From: Phlebiopsis flavidoalba
Taxonomy: Eukaryota; Basidiomycota; Agaricomycetes; Polyporales; Phanerochaetaceae
Length of the DNA stretch: 64,000 nucleotides
Direction: 5' to 3'
NCBI GenBank assembly: GCA_035772785.1
Contig: JAOCPU010000082.1
Span: 1 to 64,000 of the forward strand
Part shown: piece after piece, positions 35,341 to 46,940 of the stretch
Numbering within the stretch: position 1 is the first letter of the stretch
How the letters are laid out: each line of letters starts with the position of its first letter
Translations under genes and position numbers: made by a program
Notes under the pieces: model-generated
What the model was told of the DNA's origin: nothing
The model's database searches: none
Seen by the model: the letters and a program-made list of their open reading frames with translations, nothing else

Positions 35341-37233
35341 ATTGTAAGTACAGATCAAGTATCGATAATTCGAAAAAGAGCTTTGTGTGTCACCGGCTAA
35401 ACGACGTCAATGAACTTTGATGGGCACCGCGAGCCATAATGGAAAGACGTAACTAGTCAATACTTCAATCATCATGCATCATGGCTAGCTTTTGCGTTCA
35501 TACTAGAGCCGTACGTGGGGGGGTTCCTTGGCCGGGTGTCTGGCCCGCGTAGGTGATCGTGCAGGCCCACGGGTTATGAATCATCATGGAAAAAGTAGAA
35601 CCTTGTTCTAGGTCTATATGTGGTGAATAAGTATCGGAATCTCAGATACATGTATTAAATCTACCTAGACAATCTATCAGCCCAAGACGTCGAAGGAAAT
35701 GAAGAAGCAGAAACTCACTGCAAGTCTCGCGCCAATACCTTCCGCCCAAGTTTCTCAACTTCTCTCTGGATGACCGCAGTCAACTCGCTGCGGATGCGCG
35801 CCGTCGTTCGACTTTCGGAGTCTTCTCTGACTGTCATAGTCCTCGACTTGAGGACTGAACCTAGCCAATTATGTTCAGCCAAGCTACGGCTCTGCGCTTC
35901 TTGTTCTGCATTGTAGATGTTGAGCTCGTCAGAGTCAAGGTCCGTTGTGGTCTCGTTTTCTGGCGAATGAAGAGATGATGCTTGTATCAACCCGCGCCAT
36001 ACGGCCGTCAACCACATTCGTTGGTGTTGACTCCAAGGCACATAATAGAGCTTCAGGTGAGATGGGCCTCTCCGAAGGTCACGCTCAGCGGAACGTTCCG
36101 CCGAGGAAGATACTTCCAAGGAAAAGGACGACCTTCGGGCATTAGATCCTGGAAGCCTGGGAGCTACGTGAGACCTTGAGGATCGAAAGGTACGTAAAGA
36201 GTAATTACCGGTCAGCCACATTGGAATGATTGTGGGTGGTTCTCTGGACTCCATGAGTATTCGACCTCTAATTCGGGTGAGTTGTGAATCATTTGAATTA
36301 TATTCAGCGTACACTCACACACACCCCCATTTGAACCTGAGCAATAATGGAAGCTCTCCGTCCGTAGTGCGTGAATGAATGGCTTGATTCTGGTCCGGTA
36401 TATGTGCGCTGTTGCCGCGGCTTTCATCGGGTGCGCGGAAGTGTGTGGGGTACCGTCCAGGTTGGTGTATTTTGCCTTCACCAAATAGATGTATCTATCT
36501 GCGTATAGTGAGCACCCGACCTCTCTCTCTGATGGGAACGATTTCGTACCCAGTCAGTACCATTCGCCCTGATTCAACTTCTCTATAGCGGTGTCCACTG
36601 CAGGCTGATATATTCCCCTCCCTCGGGAACGTTTCCAAAACTTGACCCTTCCGAAAAAAAACGCGGAGAACACACTGTCTAGCAATATGTGTTAGAAGTG
36701 ATACCTCTGTGCACGGAGTAATAATTGCGCGTATGTATAGCCGACGTACGGGGTTAGTGAATATGATGTCAGCTGCGCCTAGTGACCACCTTATCATCCC
36801 TCGTGAAAAGTACCACGGCCAAGGCGACTATGCCCCATGTTAGGGGGTCGTCTAATCTGAATGAAAAAAATCAGTTTTGTCTTCAGTCCGCTCCGGAGCA
36901 ATGCAAGTACCTACGTGGAGACGTGATTGCTCACTGCCCAATTGCTGTGTCAGAAAACATTCAGAACAATGAAGAATGTTGATGCTCACACGGTAATCAC
37001 TCCAGTCTTTCCCCGTCTATCTCTCAGAGCTTTTTCAATGTTTTACAAAGCCGTTCACCGTCACCGAGGCACAGTATCCGCTCTTCAAAAACGTCTTGCA
37101 TGTGAGGCCAACAGCACCTAACGTCAAACGGCTGACGAGACTTGACATTCAAATTCTCGCGGCCACGAGATTATAGTGCAACACCCGGATTGCAGAAAGA
37201 GCTGTCGGGGCGGAAGCGTGTAAGTAATTCGCG
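35341..37233 (-). other. Possible gene fragments, unrecognised
   Basis: A minus-strand frame at 35715-36200 looks coding (LDSDELNIYNAEQEAQSRSL, ESRTTARIRSELTAVIQREV) and ends at a donor-like CA|GTGAGT near 35718. Upstream frames at 36212-36480 and 36495-36797 have possible introns, but no joined protein could be built and no family was recognised. The rest shows only short frames. Confidence 0.3.
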
Positions 37234-37420
37234 CGTTGGCCTAGTCTCGCGGCCGCCAGCCGTAGCGGAGCTTTGCGCGTAAGCGCCGGATGCAATATTG
37301 ACCTCGCGGTGCATCCGAAGCTCCTGAACGTCTGGAGGATTTGGGGCGCGTTACCCCTGGGTCGAGTCACACGCGTCACAATCACGCTCTTCGCGCCGTT
37401 CGCTCATGCTCCATGTCCCA
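37234..37420 (+). repeat. Inverted repeat pair, left copy
   Basis: Similar, at roughly 65-70 percent by eye, to the reverse complement of 37866-38036. Shared words include CTAGTCTCGCG, ATTGACCT, GGTGCATCCG, CTCCTGAA-GTCTGG, ACCCCTGGGTCGAGTCACA and CATTCTCGCTC/CGTTCGCTCAT. The translated frames are correspondingly alike (IDLAVHPKLLNVW here). Confidence 0.7.
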
Positions 37421-37865
37421 TCCAGGTGTCCTCTAAAGGGCCTCTTTTTGACGTACTAACGTGGTACTACACACTGTGTTGCTCTCGGCATTGAAAAATA
37501 TGCAAAATTTGCCCGAGGCTCGACTGTGCAGCATGTCCGGTGAGCACCACTTGGTTAGCCGCCAAAGGGCACACTCAAGCTTTCATCGCGTCAAAGCCAG
37601 CCTGATATCACCATGAACATGATGAGGACACCTCTACATAAGAATAGGAGCCCTAAAGTCAAGGAGGCTTCCCTCCTTGTGTAGGACTAGCATGAAACCT
37701 TGTTGGCTGGCTGCCGCTGTAGCAGGAATGCCTGTCATCTAGTTTGGGTCCCCCTCGGGGCTGTCATGCCAATAGCCTGGTTTTTACAGGGACGGATTGT
37801 CATTCCCTCACTACATAACACCATCCATGTCTAATCTAGGCAAACGGATGGAGGTTGGCGGTCAG

Positions 37866-38036
37866 AACGCAGGGGACAGGCAGAGCGAGAATGGCGTGAG
37901 GGTCATGCTGTGACTCGACCCAGGGGTCACGCACCCTCAGCCACCAGACCTTCAGGAGACGCGGATGCACCGTCAGGTCAATTAGCATCCGGATCACGGC
38001 TCCGAAGGTCTGGCACGCGAGACTAGCGTTGGCCGA
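37866..38036 (-). repeat. Inverted repeat pair, right copy
   Basis: Reverse-complement partner of 37234-37420, with the frame IDLTVHPRLLKVW. The two arms are separated by about 445 bases, which show no gene. It could be a fold-back element, two oppositely inserted MITE copies, or a relic of a repeated coding sequence. Confidence 0.7.
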
Positions 38037-38744
38037 GGGTTGGCGCGTCGGTGGTTTGATCTCATTACCATATACAGACAAAAGCGGCACGTTGGGCCCG
38101 CGCAGGCGCGATCAGCTCTTTCAAGTTCCGCACGGTAGATTCCGAAACGTAAAACCTCGAAGGCCCCCAGGCCCAGGGGGCTCTCCGAAGGCCTTCATCG
38201 TCTTAGTAGGTGCATGATCGGCGCTGTTCGTGCTCCAGACATGTAGCGAATATTACATGATTACCCTGCTATCATCAAACAATCGACTTTACGGACAACC
38301 CGAACGCGCAGACTACAGCCTTCATATAGTAGTTCATACAGGGAACGAAAGCCGATGCGTCGTAGGCAAGTCTACATCTCTAGAGATTTTTGGTTCACTT
38401 CATATGCCTTTGAGTACACAACGGATCCTCTTGGCTGTGCTCCGCGCTCTAGCGGAGGTCATGAGGAACTGACACAGAGTTGTGCTCGGCGAAGCATTGC
38501 TTAAACCTCGAGGCCCGTACCTCTATGACACCACTGTCTCGGAGCCCGCCCATCGGTAGCCCACGCGACCAGATTGCTAGCTTCTCGCCCTTTTGCTTGT
38601 TCACGCTTCTTATACTAGATATTATGCCGACAACCAGGCGAAGAGTCCGGCACAAACGTCTCATCCTCCTGAAGCCCGGAAGGAAAATCGGTCTTGGCCT
38701 ATACACTGTCATATGAGCCTAGGTATAGCGAAAATGCAGACGAA
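38037..38744. other. No gene recognised
   Basis: Only short frames. The right end forms the promoter region of the first LPMO gene. Confidence 0.45.
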
Positions 38745-38750
38745 TATAAA
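38745..38750 (+). promoter_or_regulatory. TATA box of the first AA9 gene
   Basis: TATAAA, 90 bases upstream of the proposed start codon at 38835. Confidence 0.5.
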
Positions 38751-38834
38751 TTATACGACATAAAGGCGGAGGGAGAAAGGTCGAGTCTCAGCTGCACAAA
38801 AGCCCTCGCATCGCATACACCCCGCGTCCACTCT

Positions 38835-40335
38835 ATGCGCGTCGTATCTCGCTTTTTCCCTTGTCGGCGCGGCCTTGGCGCTATCTGCTTTCTGCCCACA
38901 CAATATTTCAGGTGAGCGTTGACCAACTCTGACAAACCTCGGGTGTGTCTAATAATAACCTCTCTTCTGCTAGGAAGTATACGTCAATGGCGTGGACCAA
39001 GGCCATCTTACCGGTATCCGTGTTCCTGACTATGACGGGGTAATGTCTTCATCGTTTTGTGCATTTGCAGTCTCTTCTGACATTGTTATTGCAGCCAATT
39101 ACGGATGTAACCTCCAACGACGTGATCTGCAACGGCGGCATCAATCCTTACCACCAACCTATCTCGAAGACGGTCATTACTGTTCCTGACTGCTGGTGCT
39201 CAGGTCACGGCTGAATGGCACCACACTCTAAATGGCGCAGATCCCAGCGACTCTGCCGATCCCGTGGACCCTAGTCATAAGGGTCAGTTCGAATATCCGT
39301 ATCATTCTGTGTTATACACTGACGGGAGCGATAGGACCGGTTATGTCTTATCTGTGAATAGTCCCCCCCCCCCTTTGTACCGGCTTCTGGACTTACAATA
39401 CTATAGCGCACAGATTCCAGACGCCACGCAAACAGATGTCACAGGCTTGAAGTGGTTCAAGATCTGGGAAGACGGTCTGAATCCTTCAGACCAAACTTGT
39501 GGGCGTAGACAGAATGGTCGCGAACAAAGGCAAAGTTACCTTCACAATTCCTTCGTGTATTCCGCCGGGTCAATATCTGCTCAGGCACGAAATGATAGGT
39601 AAGATTTCATTATCCCTTGCTCAGTTCTCCGTTTAATGGTCGTGATCTCAGCACTGCATGGTGCATCGGCCTACCCTGGTGCCCAGTTATATGTGCGCGA
39701 TGTTATTTTCTACAAATTTGAAAAGCTCATATTGACTACTCTGTATTGTAGATGGAATGTGCGCAACTGAAGATCACGGTGGTGGTGGCAGTTCGCAGCC
39801 CAGGCGACTGTCAGCTTCCCGGTGCTTACTCCTGGTACCAGGATTCAACCATGCGCGTGTCTTGAATACTAAACGTCGGTGATTAGGCACCGATCCCTGG
39901 CATTAAAATCAACATCTATTCTACCAACACCTCAACAACTACACCATCCCCGGTTCGTTCCATCTCTGTTTGTCATCCCTTTTCTTACCTTCCGTACAGG
40001 CCCGCCGGTCTTTAATTGCGCTGGATCGGGATCGTCCTCCCCTACGTCTGTCTCGTCATCTGCACCTACCTCCGTCTCAACTTCTGCCAGCAGCTCTTCC
40101 TCCTCACTCAAGCAGCTCATCCTCGGCGGTATCTCAGCCCACAGGTGCCACTGCGGGCGCACTACGCACAATGTGTGGTGGGCAGGGATTCACGGGCCCC
40201 ACTACCTGCGCGGCTCCGTACACTTGCGTGGTATCCCCCCCAGTCAATACGTAAGCTAGATTTCTGCCAGATTGGAACTTTGGACACGCCACTGACGAGA
40301 TGCTATCTCTTCCGCAGTATAGCCAGTGTCTCTGA
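38835..40335 (+). CDS. AA9 lytic polysaccharide monooxygenase with CBM1, copy 1
   Basis: A secreted copper enzyme that oxidatively cleaves cellulose or related glucans. A signal peptide ([12 protein letters not shown] in one frame) leads to the mature N-terminal histidine in [19 protein letters not shown], the first ligand of the copper histidine brace. Then come [13 protein letters not shown], a second histidine region (TAEWHHTL, about 39208-39231), [25 protein letters not shown] (39433-39480), [13 protein letters not shown], and [15 protein letters not shown] containing the conserved Gln and Tyr of AA9. A Ser/Thr-rich linker (40030-40110) precedes a CBM1 ([19 protein letters not shown], 40170-40225) finished after an intron by YSQCL-stop. 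Six or seven introns fit. Slips occur at the signal peptide/mature junction (about 38880), the second exon and a C-run at 40234. Tandem with a paralogue 0.9 kb downstream. Confidence 0.9.
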
Positions 40336-41164
40336 GCATGTACCAGGATGTGCCAAATGATGAGCAGCGTTGTGAAGAGTCGTAAGGATGCAGCGGCGCC
40401 AACGCTCAGGCGAATTTATACTAGCTTTACTGGACCAGACATCAGCCACAACAATACGCAAATTAAACATTTTTACAGTATAATTTTTTGCATGCGTTGC
40501 CGGCTCTGCAAAGTTCGAAAATAGCAAGCATTCTCGTATCCAGAATCCTCACGTCACGTGGCTTCACGGCCCATGCGCGAAAAGCGCGAACGCAGGCGGC
40601 CTGTTCACAATAGCATGTTTTCGCTTGCGATGCGCTTCACTCATCGGATGAATGTTATGGTGAGTGGTGGGAAGTTTCAACACGATCGGCACCGCTTGCT
40701 GACCGTATGCAATATTAGCATTATTTTCGAAACTGCCGCGAGGCGCGATCCATAGGAGGGGCCCGAATCATGCTCGCCGGTTATTGACGGAGGCAAAGGT
40801 GGTAACTGATGTGTACTTGAGAAACGTTCTCATTCTAGGCTACTGGTTGCATGCGGGTGCATGTTGACGTTGAACGCGGAAGACTCCCACAGCTCCCCAC
40901 AATTTCCCCGGACCCACACGGGGGCCGCCGAAGCCAGAACCTTTCAGTCATGAACGCACTGCCAGAGTATAGGAACAGATGACAGCTCTAATATTGGCTT
41001 CTCAAATGACGTGAATGATATGCCCGGACCTCAAGTGAATAGATTAGAACCTTCTTACTTCCGAAGAGTAGGCGAAACTAGCGGAAGAAGTGAGTTCACA
41101 TTGATTTATGACATGACATACAACGGAATTCCTGACTTTGACATATCCTAATCTCTTAGAGAGG
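40336..41164. other. Spacer between the two AA9 genes
   Basis: No gene recognised; short frames only. Confidence 0.5.
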
Positions 41165-41172
41165 TATATAAA
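41165..41172 (+). promoter_or_regulatory. TATA box of the second AA9 gene
   Basis: TATATAAA, 79 bases upstream of the start codon at 41244. Confidence 0.6.
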
Positions 41173-41243
41173 CATACCCCAAGCACTGTAGCTCTGTGAC
41201 ACATTCGCCCCTCGAGAGTCGTCGAACTTCTGACTTGCCCATC

Positions 41244-42668
41244 ATGCGTCATTTCCTACCTACTTCTCTCATCTGCGCAGCGATGGCCATGTCATCATCG
41301 GCGCACACCATCTTTCAAGTACGAACATCACAATTGCTGTAAGTAAGACAACCGTACTGATATCAATCCCATAGGAGGTGTATGTGAACGGTGTCGATCA
41401 AGGCCACATCAATGGAATTCGCGTGCCTACATACGACGGTGTATGTAAATATTGCACAGACCCACTGTCCCCATTTTTATCTCCCTTGTCTGTTTCAAGC
41501 CCGTTAACGGATGTCACATCGAACGGCATCATCTGCAATGGCGTGGAGAGACCCATTCCAGCAGCCTGTATCGCAAGATATCATCACCGTTCCCGCTGGT
41601 GCCACCGTGACAGCCGAGTGGCTAATCACACACTCTAGCCCGGAGCAGATCCAAGCGATTCTGCAGATCCAGTAGATCCTAGTCATAAAGGTAAGTTCGT
41701 TCAACACGGGCGACTAGATCCGCTGCCACGTTTATGGACGAAAATTTTCCACCAGCCCGGTCATGACATATCTGTATGTTGGATTGTTAAGCCCGGGGCG
41801 AGTTCAAACAGTGGTTGACTTACCTTCGTAGCGCTCAGTCCCTAATGCTCTTCAAACCGATGTCACCGGCCTTAAATGGTTTCAAGATTTGGGAGGTACG
41901 GTCTTGACGTCTCGGACCAATCCTGGGGGGTTGACAGGATGATCGCGAACAAAGGGAAAGTAACATTCACTATACCATCTTGCATTCCTGCGGGCCAGTA
42001 ACCTTCTTCGTCACGAGATGATCGCGCTTCACGGTGCCAGCACTTACCCCGGCGCCCAGTTCTACGTAAGTCAGATTCAATCGTCGTTCAAATTCTCGGC
42101 TCACATGCGTCGTTACAGATGGAATGCGCTCAGATTCAGGTCACTATGGCGGAAACACCCAGCGCCAGCAACCGTCAGCTTCCCCGGCGCGTATGCTGGA
42201 ACTGACCCAGGTAAGTCATGGTTTTAAAATACTGCTCACATAGCGAGGTGACCGTTGCCTCCCAGGCGTGAAAATCAACATATATCAGACCTTAAAGAAC
42301 TACACCATTCCCGGGCCCTCGGTGTTTAGTTGTGACGGAAGTGCATCCGTTCCCGCTGCTCCTCCCGCTACAAGCACCGCAGTATCACACACTTCGTACG
42401 CTGTTTCGTCAGCTGCCACCGACCACAAGTAGCGCGACTGCGGCTGCGGCTCAACTAGTATGCGCAATGCGGAAGGCGTCGGGTATGCCACCTTTGATTT
42501 CTTTGACATCCGTCGGCTCATCCGCCATCACAGTTTCAGTGGTCCCACAACATGGTTTTTCTCCCTACACGTGTGTCGAGTCAAGCCATACGTAAGCTAT
42601 AATTGGTGTTTCGTGCATACAAAGGCTCTTACACATCTTTTACTCTACAGTACAGCCAGTGCTTGTGA
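41244..42668 (+). CDS. AA9 lytic polysaccharide monooxygenase with CBM1, copy 2
   Basis: Paralogue of the gene at 38835, with the same intron positions. Signal peptide [20 protein letters not shown] is followed directly by HTIFQ, so the copper-binding N-terminal histidine is in frame after cleavage. Exon 2 carries [18 protein letters not shown], then [33 protein letters not shown], the short PVMTYL exon, [10 protein letters not shown] (41853-41882), [33 protein letters not shown] and MECAQIQVT. After a Ser/Ala/Thr linker a CBM1 is still traceable ([16 protein letters not shown], then YSQCL-stop at 42666-42668) but out of frame. Frameshifts at about 41560, 41640, 41885, 42155 and 42420 would kill the protein if real. 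The predicted target is cellulose; the regioselectivity cannot be read off. Confidence 0.87.
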
Positions 42669-45133
42669 GAAAGAGAAGTTGAAGGCATTCGCTTACTCGT
42701 GTCTAGTCCAAAGTTGCCCGACCTACTCACATATTACGTGAGCAAAGTGTTGGTACATGCAGGCTAGTCTGCGAAGTTTTACCTATCAATTATCTTGTGA
42801 TTTTATTTTCTGTTGAGACGACTTGCAATTGTGGCATCGGCTTTCTCAATTATCTTATCGTTAAGTGCTATCAATCTATTTCCATTTCTGGTGCTCAGCG
42901 TCACCACATCGATGCTCTCGAAACCGTTCGAGGCTCGCTTGGGCCACCTCCCTTCATCTCGAATCTGTTGTATCCCTTGTAATTCAGTGGGCCATCTCGG
43001 AAGATGGTAGCGAGAGAGAGATGGCTCATCGCATCCCGGAACTCCAGGCGCCGATCGAGCCCTAGGATGCCCATAGAACAAAAACGACTACGATCATGCG
43101 ACAAATCGACCCAGGTGTGTCTAAATCACGCACTCAGAATGGCAGGGCAAGAATATGTTTGGATTGAAGGTCGGGTTGTGCTGCCACCGCAGAATTTGAA
43201 GTCCTTCATCGCCACCATTAGTCCTGCTATATATCTGGTCGTGTGCTCTTCAGAACGCGATCCGCGCGGCGGGACCACCCACACCAATGACACTCACCAT
43301 ACCATCTCCTCTCGACTACTCAGCAGAGCTCTGATTGGCTCCATCACGATACTCCGACGCAGTCCCAATACTACATCGCAATCCATCGTTATACTTGTGT
43401 TATACCGTCAACTACCGGAATCGCTAGGATCTCCTACTTCAGCACAACCACACCTGTCAGACCTTGTGCTTGGGCACCGTTCGATATTTGGAATCAGATA
43501 CCGGAGCATAAAAATTGCTGTGTGTCTTCCGTTCCCACTCCTAGCCTTGCATTGACCCACAGAACCAATGTTCATATGTCCGCTGTTGCGATGCTATCCG
43601 GCCTAAGTATAGTCTCGTATTTGGTCGGTAAAACTCGCATCAGGATTCGAAAGAATTCCTATTATAATGCCGTCATGACCTGCGGAACGGAGATACCACT
43701 ACGACAGCCTTCACACCTGGACGATCCTGTTCAAACAGTGCATGTCACAGTCGGTTAATGGAGGATAATGATTCAACTCGGTCATTCGTTCTAATTTTAA
43801 AGACACCAACCGATCCTCGCAATGTAATTCTCAATAACGGTCTTCCTGTCGCTTGCTCGCATGCCGCGACGCATATGCGTAGCTTTGGTAAGCTGTGGGG
43901 GCTGTCGACGTTCAAATGATTGATCACATCAGGCCAGGGAATACGGCATGAAGCTTCGGTATCATTGAGCCACAGACAACAGCCTTACAAGTGCGCAAGA
44001 TCTACTTCCCGGTGGCCGGCGGTCTGAGGGAAGTAGAGAATCCCGTGCTGCAACACCCGGCCGTCAGCAACATTGATTAAGTATTTCAGCCACCGCGACG
44101 GTAGCCGGATGTACCTGCGTCGCGCTGGGTCGACCCCCCCACCCACTCAGAACAAGGCGCGATATCTTTTCCGAAATATCTAGGACGCCACCAACGAGGC
44201 GGGATTATTTTATGTGTGAGGACAGCTACGAACGCTCGGAGCGCGCAGATAACGGACCACATTGACTAGCGCGGCTGACGCGGGAATGTTGCGTTGGCAA
44301 ATGATTCTACCTATGTGGCGACCGAAGACGCGTAATTTTTGCGGACGAAGCGTGGTCTACTGGGGTGGCGATGGTGAGCGTTTTGGTACAATGCAAATAC
44401 AGTATGTCGCTCGCTGTGTTGCTTTTTGCCGCTGCTATGCAAAATACGCCACGATGACCGACAGTTTTATTCTCGGCATGGAGAGAGCGAAGGCGGACTT
44501 GCTTACACGTATCGAGATATCGAATTTACACCATGGTCGTGTGCCCTTGTTCACGCGCGATGTGCTCGGGACACCTTAACTCCTCGCGAAAAATCAACCA
44601 CCGGTCTCTAATGCAATCTGTGTTCATGGAAAATCAAACAGTATGACACGTCGCTCGAGCGATATCCGTCAAAAAAAGGGACGCTATGAGATGGTCACCA
44701 AGGGTCCTCAGGCGAGTCGCCCTTGTTCCTTTTTTTCCTCAAAATTCTGGGATGGGCAATACGCGCACCATCCCCATTGGGATTTCTGGAAGTACTTCAA
44801 ATCAATATTTTTGTTTTGTAACTTTCTTTCTTTGTTTGGTTGATCAACTTTCTTGTTACGGCCCAACACGCAAACGCTAACAGATGTACAGACAGGGCCT
44901 TTTGCATACAGTGGTTCCAGATACGCGTGCGAGCGGGAGATGCCTAAGTTACAAGCCCTCCGTCGGACCTCGGGGGTCACCGCAGTATTCCATATCAATT
45001 ATTCCGCAGATTCTTGTTTCGTTTCTCCAAGCCCACTCTGGAAAATGGCGCGGCTAGTTTGCCGTCTGGCGCATCGGAAATACGGAATATATTGTGCGCA
45101 GTGAAATTTGGGCAACGATCCAGGACGACAAGG
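42669..45133. other. No gene recognised
   Basis: Frames of 60-180 codons occur (for example 43004-43555) but show no conserved domain or convincing intron structure. A segment around 43455-43660 (APFDIWNQIPEHKNCC, then TNVHMSAVAMLSGLSIV) looks somewhat coding on the plus strand. A relic of an old gene is possible. Confidence 0.4.
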
Positions 45134-45140
45134 TATAAAA
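45134..45140 (+). promoter_or_regulatory. TATA box of the small gene at 45211
   Basis: GGTATAAAAGCC, 77 bases upstream of the ATG, followed by a C/A-rich leader (CAGCAACGTACCACACACTCACAACA), a textbook fungal promoter/leader layout. Confidence 0.65.
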
Positions 45141-45210
45141 GCCTTGCCCTCGAAGTGAAAGCCCTCACTCATTCAGCAGCTTCTCAGCAACGTACCACAC
45201 ACTCACAACA

Positions 45211-45528
45211 ATGCATGTCTCATTTCTCCTACAGTTGTTCTCTCTATTTACTCGTGTCGATTTAGGATGCCTTTCACACCGCCAGTGTCTCTACTGAGAC
45301 CCCTCGCATTGGTGTACTCACCGTGAGCCCTTTGCCTGTTAACGTACGTCCGACTCCACTGCCAACCGTACAACGAGCTGAATCACTTTCTCGTAGGAAC
45401 TCTCACTCTCTCCTGCTGCAACCCATACAAAGTGCAACAAGTGTGGCAAGCAACCACACCCGCGACGACGCGGGCTGTCTGTGTCCTCCCTAGATGAGCC
45501 CGTCGAAACTATGCTAGTGACCATCTAG
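45211..45528 (+). CDS. Small spliced gene, unrecognised
   Basis: The strong TATA box and leader point to the ATG at 45211. The first residues, MHVSFLLQLFSLFTRV, are hydrophobic and may be a signal peptide. The following sequence reads best as DAFHTASVSTETPRIGVL in a shifted frame. A GT...TAG intron (about 45342-45396) leads to ELSLSPAATHTKCNKCGKQP, with a CxxC pair, and a stop at 45526-45528. The product would be about 90-100 residues. A small secreted protein or peptide precursor is conceivable; no family was recognised, and one frameshift has to be assumed near 45262. Confidence 0.4.
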
Positions 45529-45635
45529 AAGGCGGCTACCCTACAGAATCGACCAATAATATGGACACTACGCGCGCATGACAGCAGCCTAACACTGTAT
45601 TATATTACGATAGCATAACGTCCATCTGTATCGAT

Positions 45636-46940
45636 TTATCGTCCCGCTAGAATACATGACGCATCTATTCGTGATAGGTCTTCGACGGCAATGCCTAGCC
45701 CGAGCTCCTGCGCCTTCTGCACAACTGCCTGCGCGATGGCTACGTCCTGCACACCGACACCGACACCGATTTGAATATCGTAACGTCTCCCGCGGAGCGC
45801 ACATCCTCGACAAGGAGCGGCGTCAGCTGCCCAGCCAATGGGAGAGCTGTCGCGTGGCGCGGGCGTGATGAGCTCTCCGAGCTCCAGTATGTGCGAAGCC
45901 GGGATCTTTGCGTCGATCAATTCTCCCGCTTCGATCTGTGGTAGAAAGTCAGCGTTGGCTGATTCGTTTGTGAGAGAGATGTGAAGCACGCACCGCTGCA
46001 CCGGGCTTGTAGTCCACTATCACCTTGCCGGCACGTCTGATGAGGTCGATGTCTACTTCGTGCCTGCGGGTGGTCCGGTTAGCCAGGAACATAGGGGACG
46101 TGGAGTTAGGCTCACATCGCGGGAGTGTACGACCCAATCAGACACAAAAAGGTACCCGGTGAGACATAACCCGAAGGGAACAAAGGCTGCCTTGATGAAG
46201 TCGCTGTAACTATCACGTCTGCTTTGCCCACTGCCTCCTGCACTGCGGGGTTTTCTCGGAGCCAGCATCGTCTACCAGTGCATGCCCACTGATAGTAACA
46301 TCCGTATGCTCACGGCGGAGGTCGTTGACCAGAGACTCCAGCCGCAAATTGACTGAGCGATTGAACACCTTGCATGATTTGATCGATGGATATTGCGAAA
46401 GGAATAGCGACAGATGTGCGGCAATCTGGCCGCCAGCGCCAACAGCGACTATATTCTGTGGAGGACTGGCGACCAGCAGGTTACTCGCCAGTAGAGAACC
46501 TGTAAACTCAAGTGAGACAGGAGCGCGGACGAGAAGAAGAACACGCAGCACACTTGCAGCATTCCGCAGAGGCGTCAACTTGCGAGCGTTGACGACCGCA
46601 GAGACTTCGCCGGTGGTCTCGTCCAACACGAGCGTGCTGGCAGGTAGTCCCTTGGCCTTGATCTCAGCTGGGGCATGTGCAGTAGGCACGGATATACGAT
46701 CTTAATTTGCTGTCCCTGCCAAAGGCGCGAGGCGGGAAGGCATGAACAACGCGTGGTGATTGCGGCTGGAGACGGTGCTCCGGTGTGGTATGACCACGTC
46801 CTTGGCAGCAGTATCCGAAGGTTCAGATGACTGACGAAGGTCGACGAAGACCCTCGCCATTAATGCCATGAGTTCAATAGGAGTGAACTTCGTCACGATC
46901 CGAATCCACTATGGACCCGGAGAGCACAAGCAAACCCATG
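45636..46940 (-). CDS. Ornithine cyclodeaminase/mu-crystallin family protein
   Basis: An NAD(P)-binding protein of the ornithine cyclodeaminase/mu-crystallin family; members deaminate and cyclise ornithine or reduce cyclic ketimines, and the precise substrate here is unknown. The best start is ATG 46940 (MGLLVLSGS), then FTPIELMALMARVFVDL after a one-base slip near 46905. HALFMPSRL and the catalytic-side block LDETTGEVSAVVNARKLTPLRNAA (46630-46560) follow, then the Rossmann motif VAVGAGGQIAAHLSLFL (46450-46400), VFNRS, the post-fold segment HEVDIDLIRRAGKVIVDYKP, and the C-terminal IGVGVGVQDVAIAQAVVQKA (45780-45720) to a stop at 45636. Two or three introns (about 46210-46100, 45990-45940). Frameshifts near 46250-46100 hide the middle. 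Gene length (about 370 codons) is normal. Confidence 0.85.
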
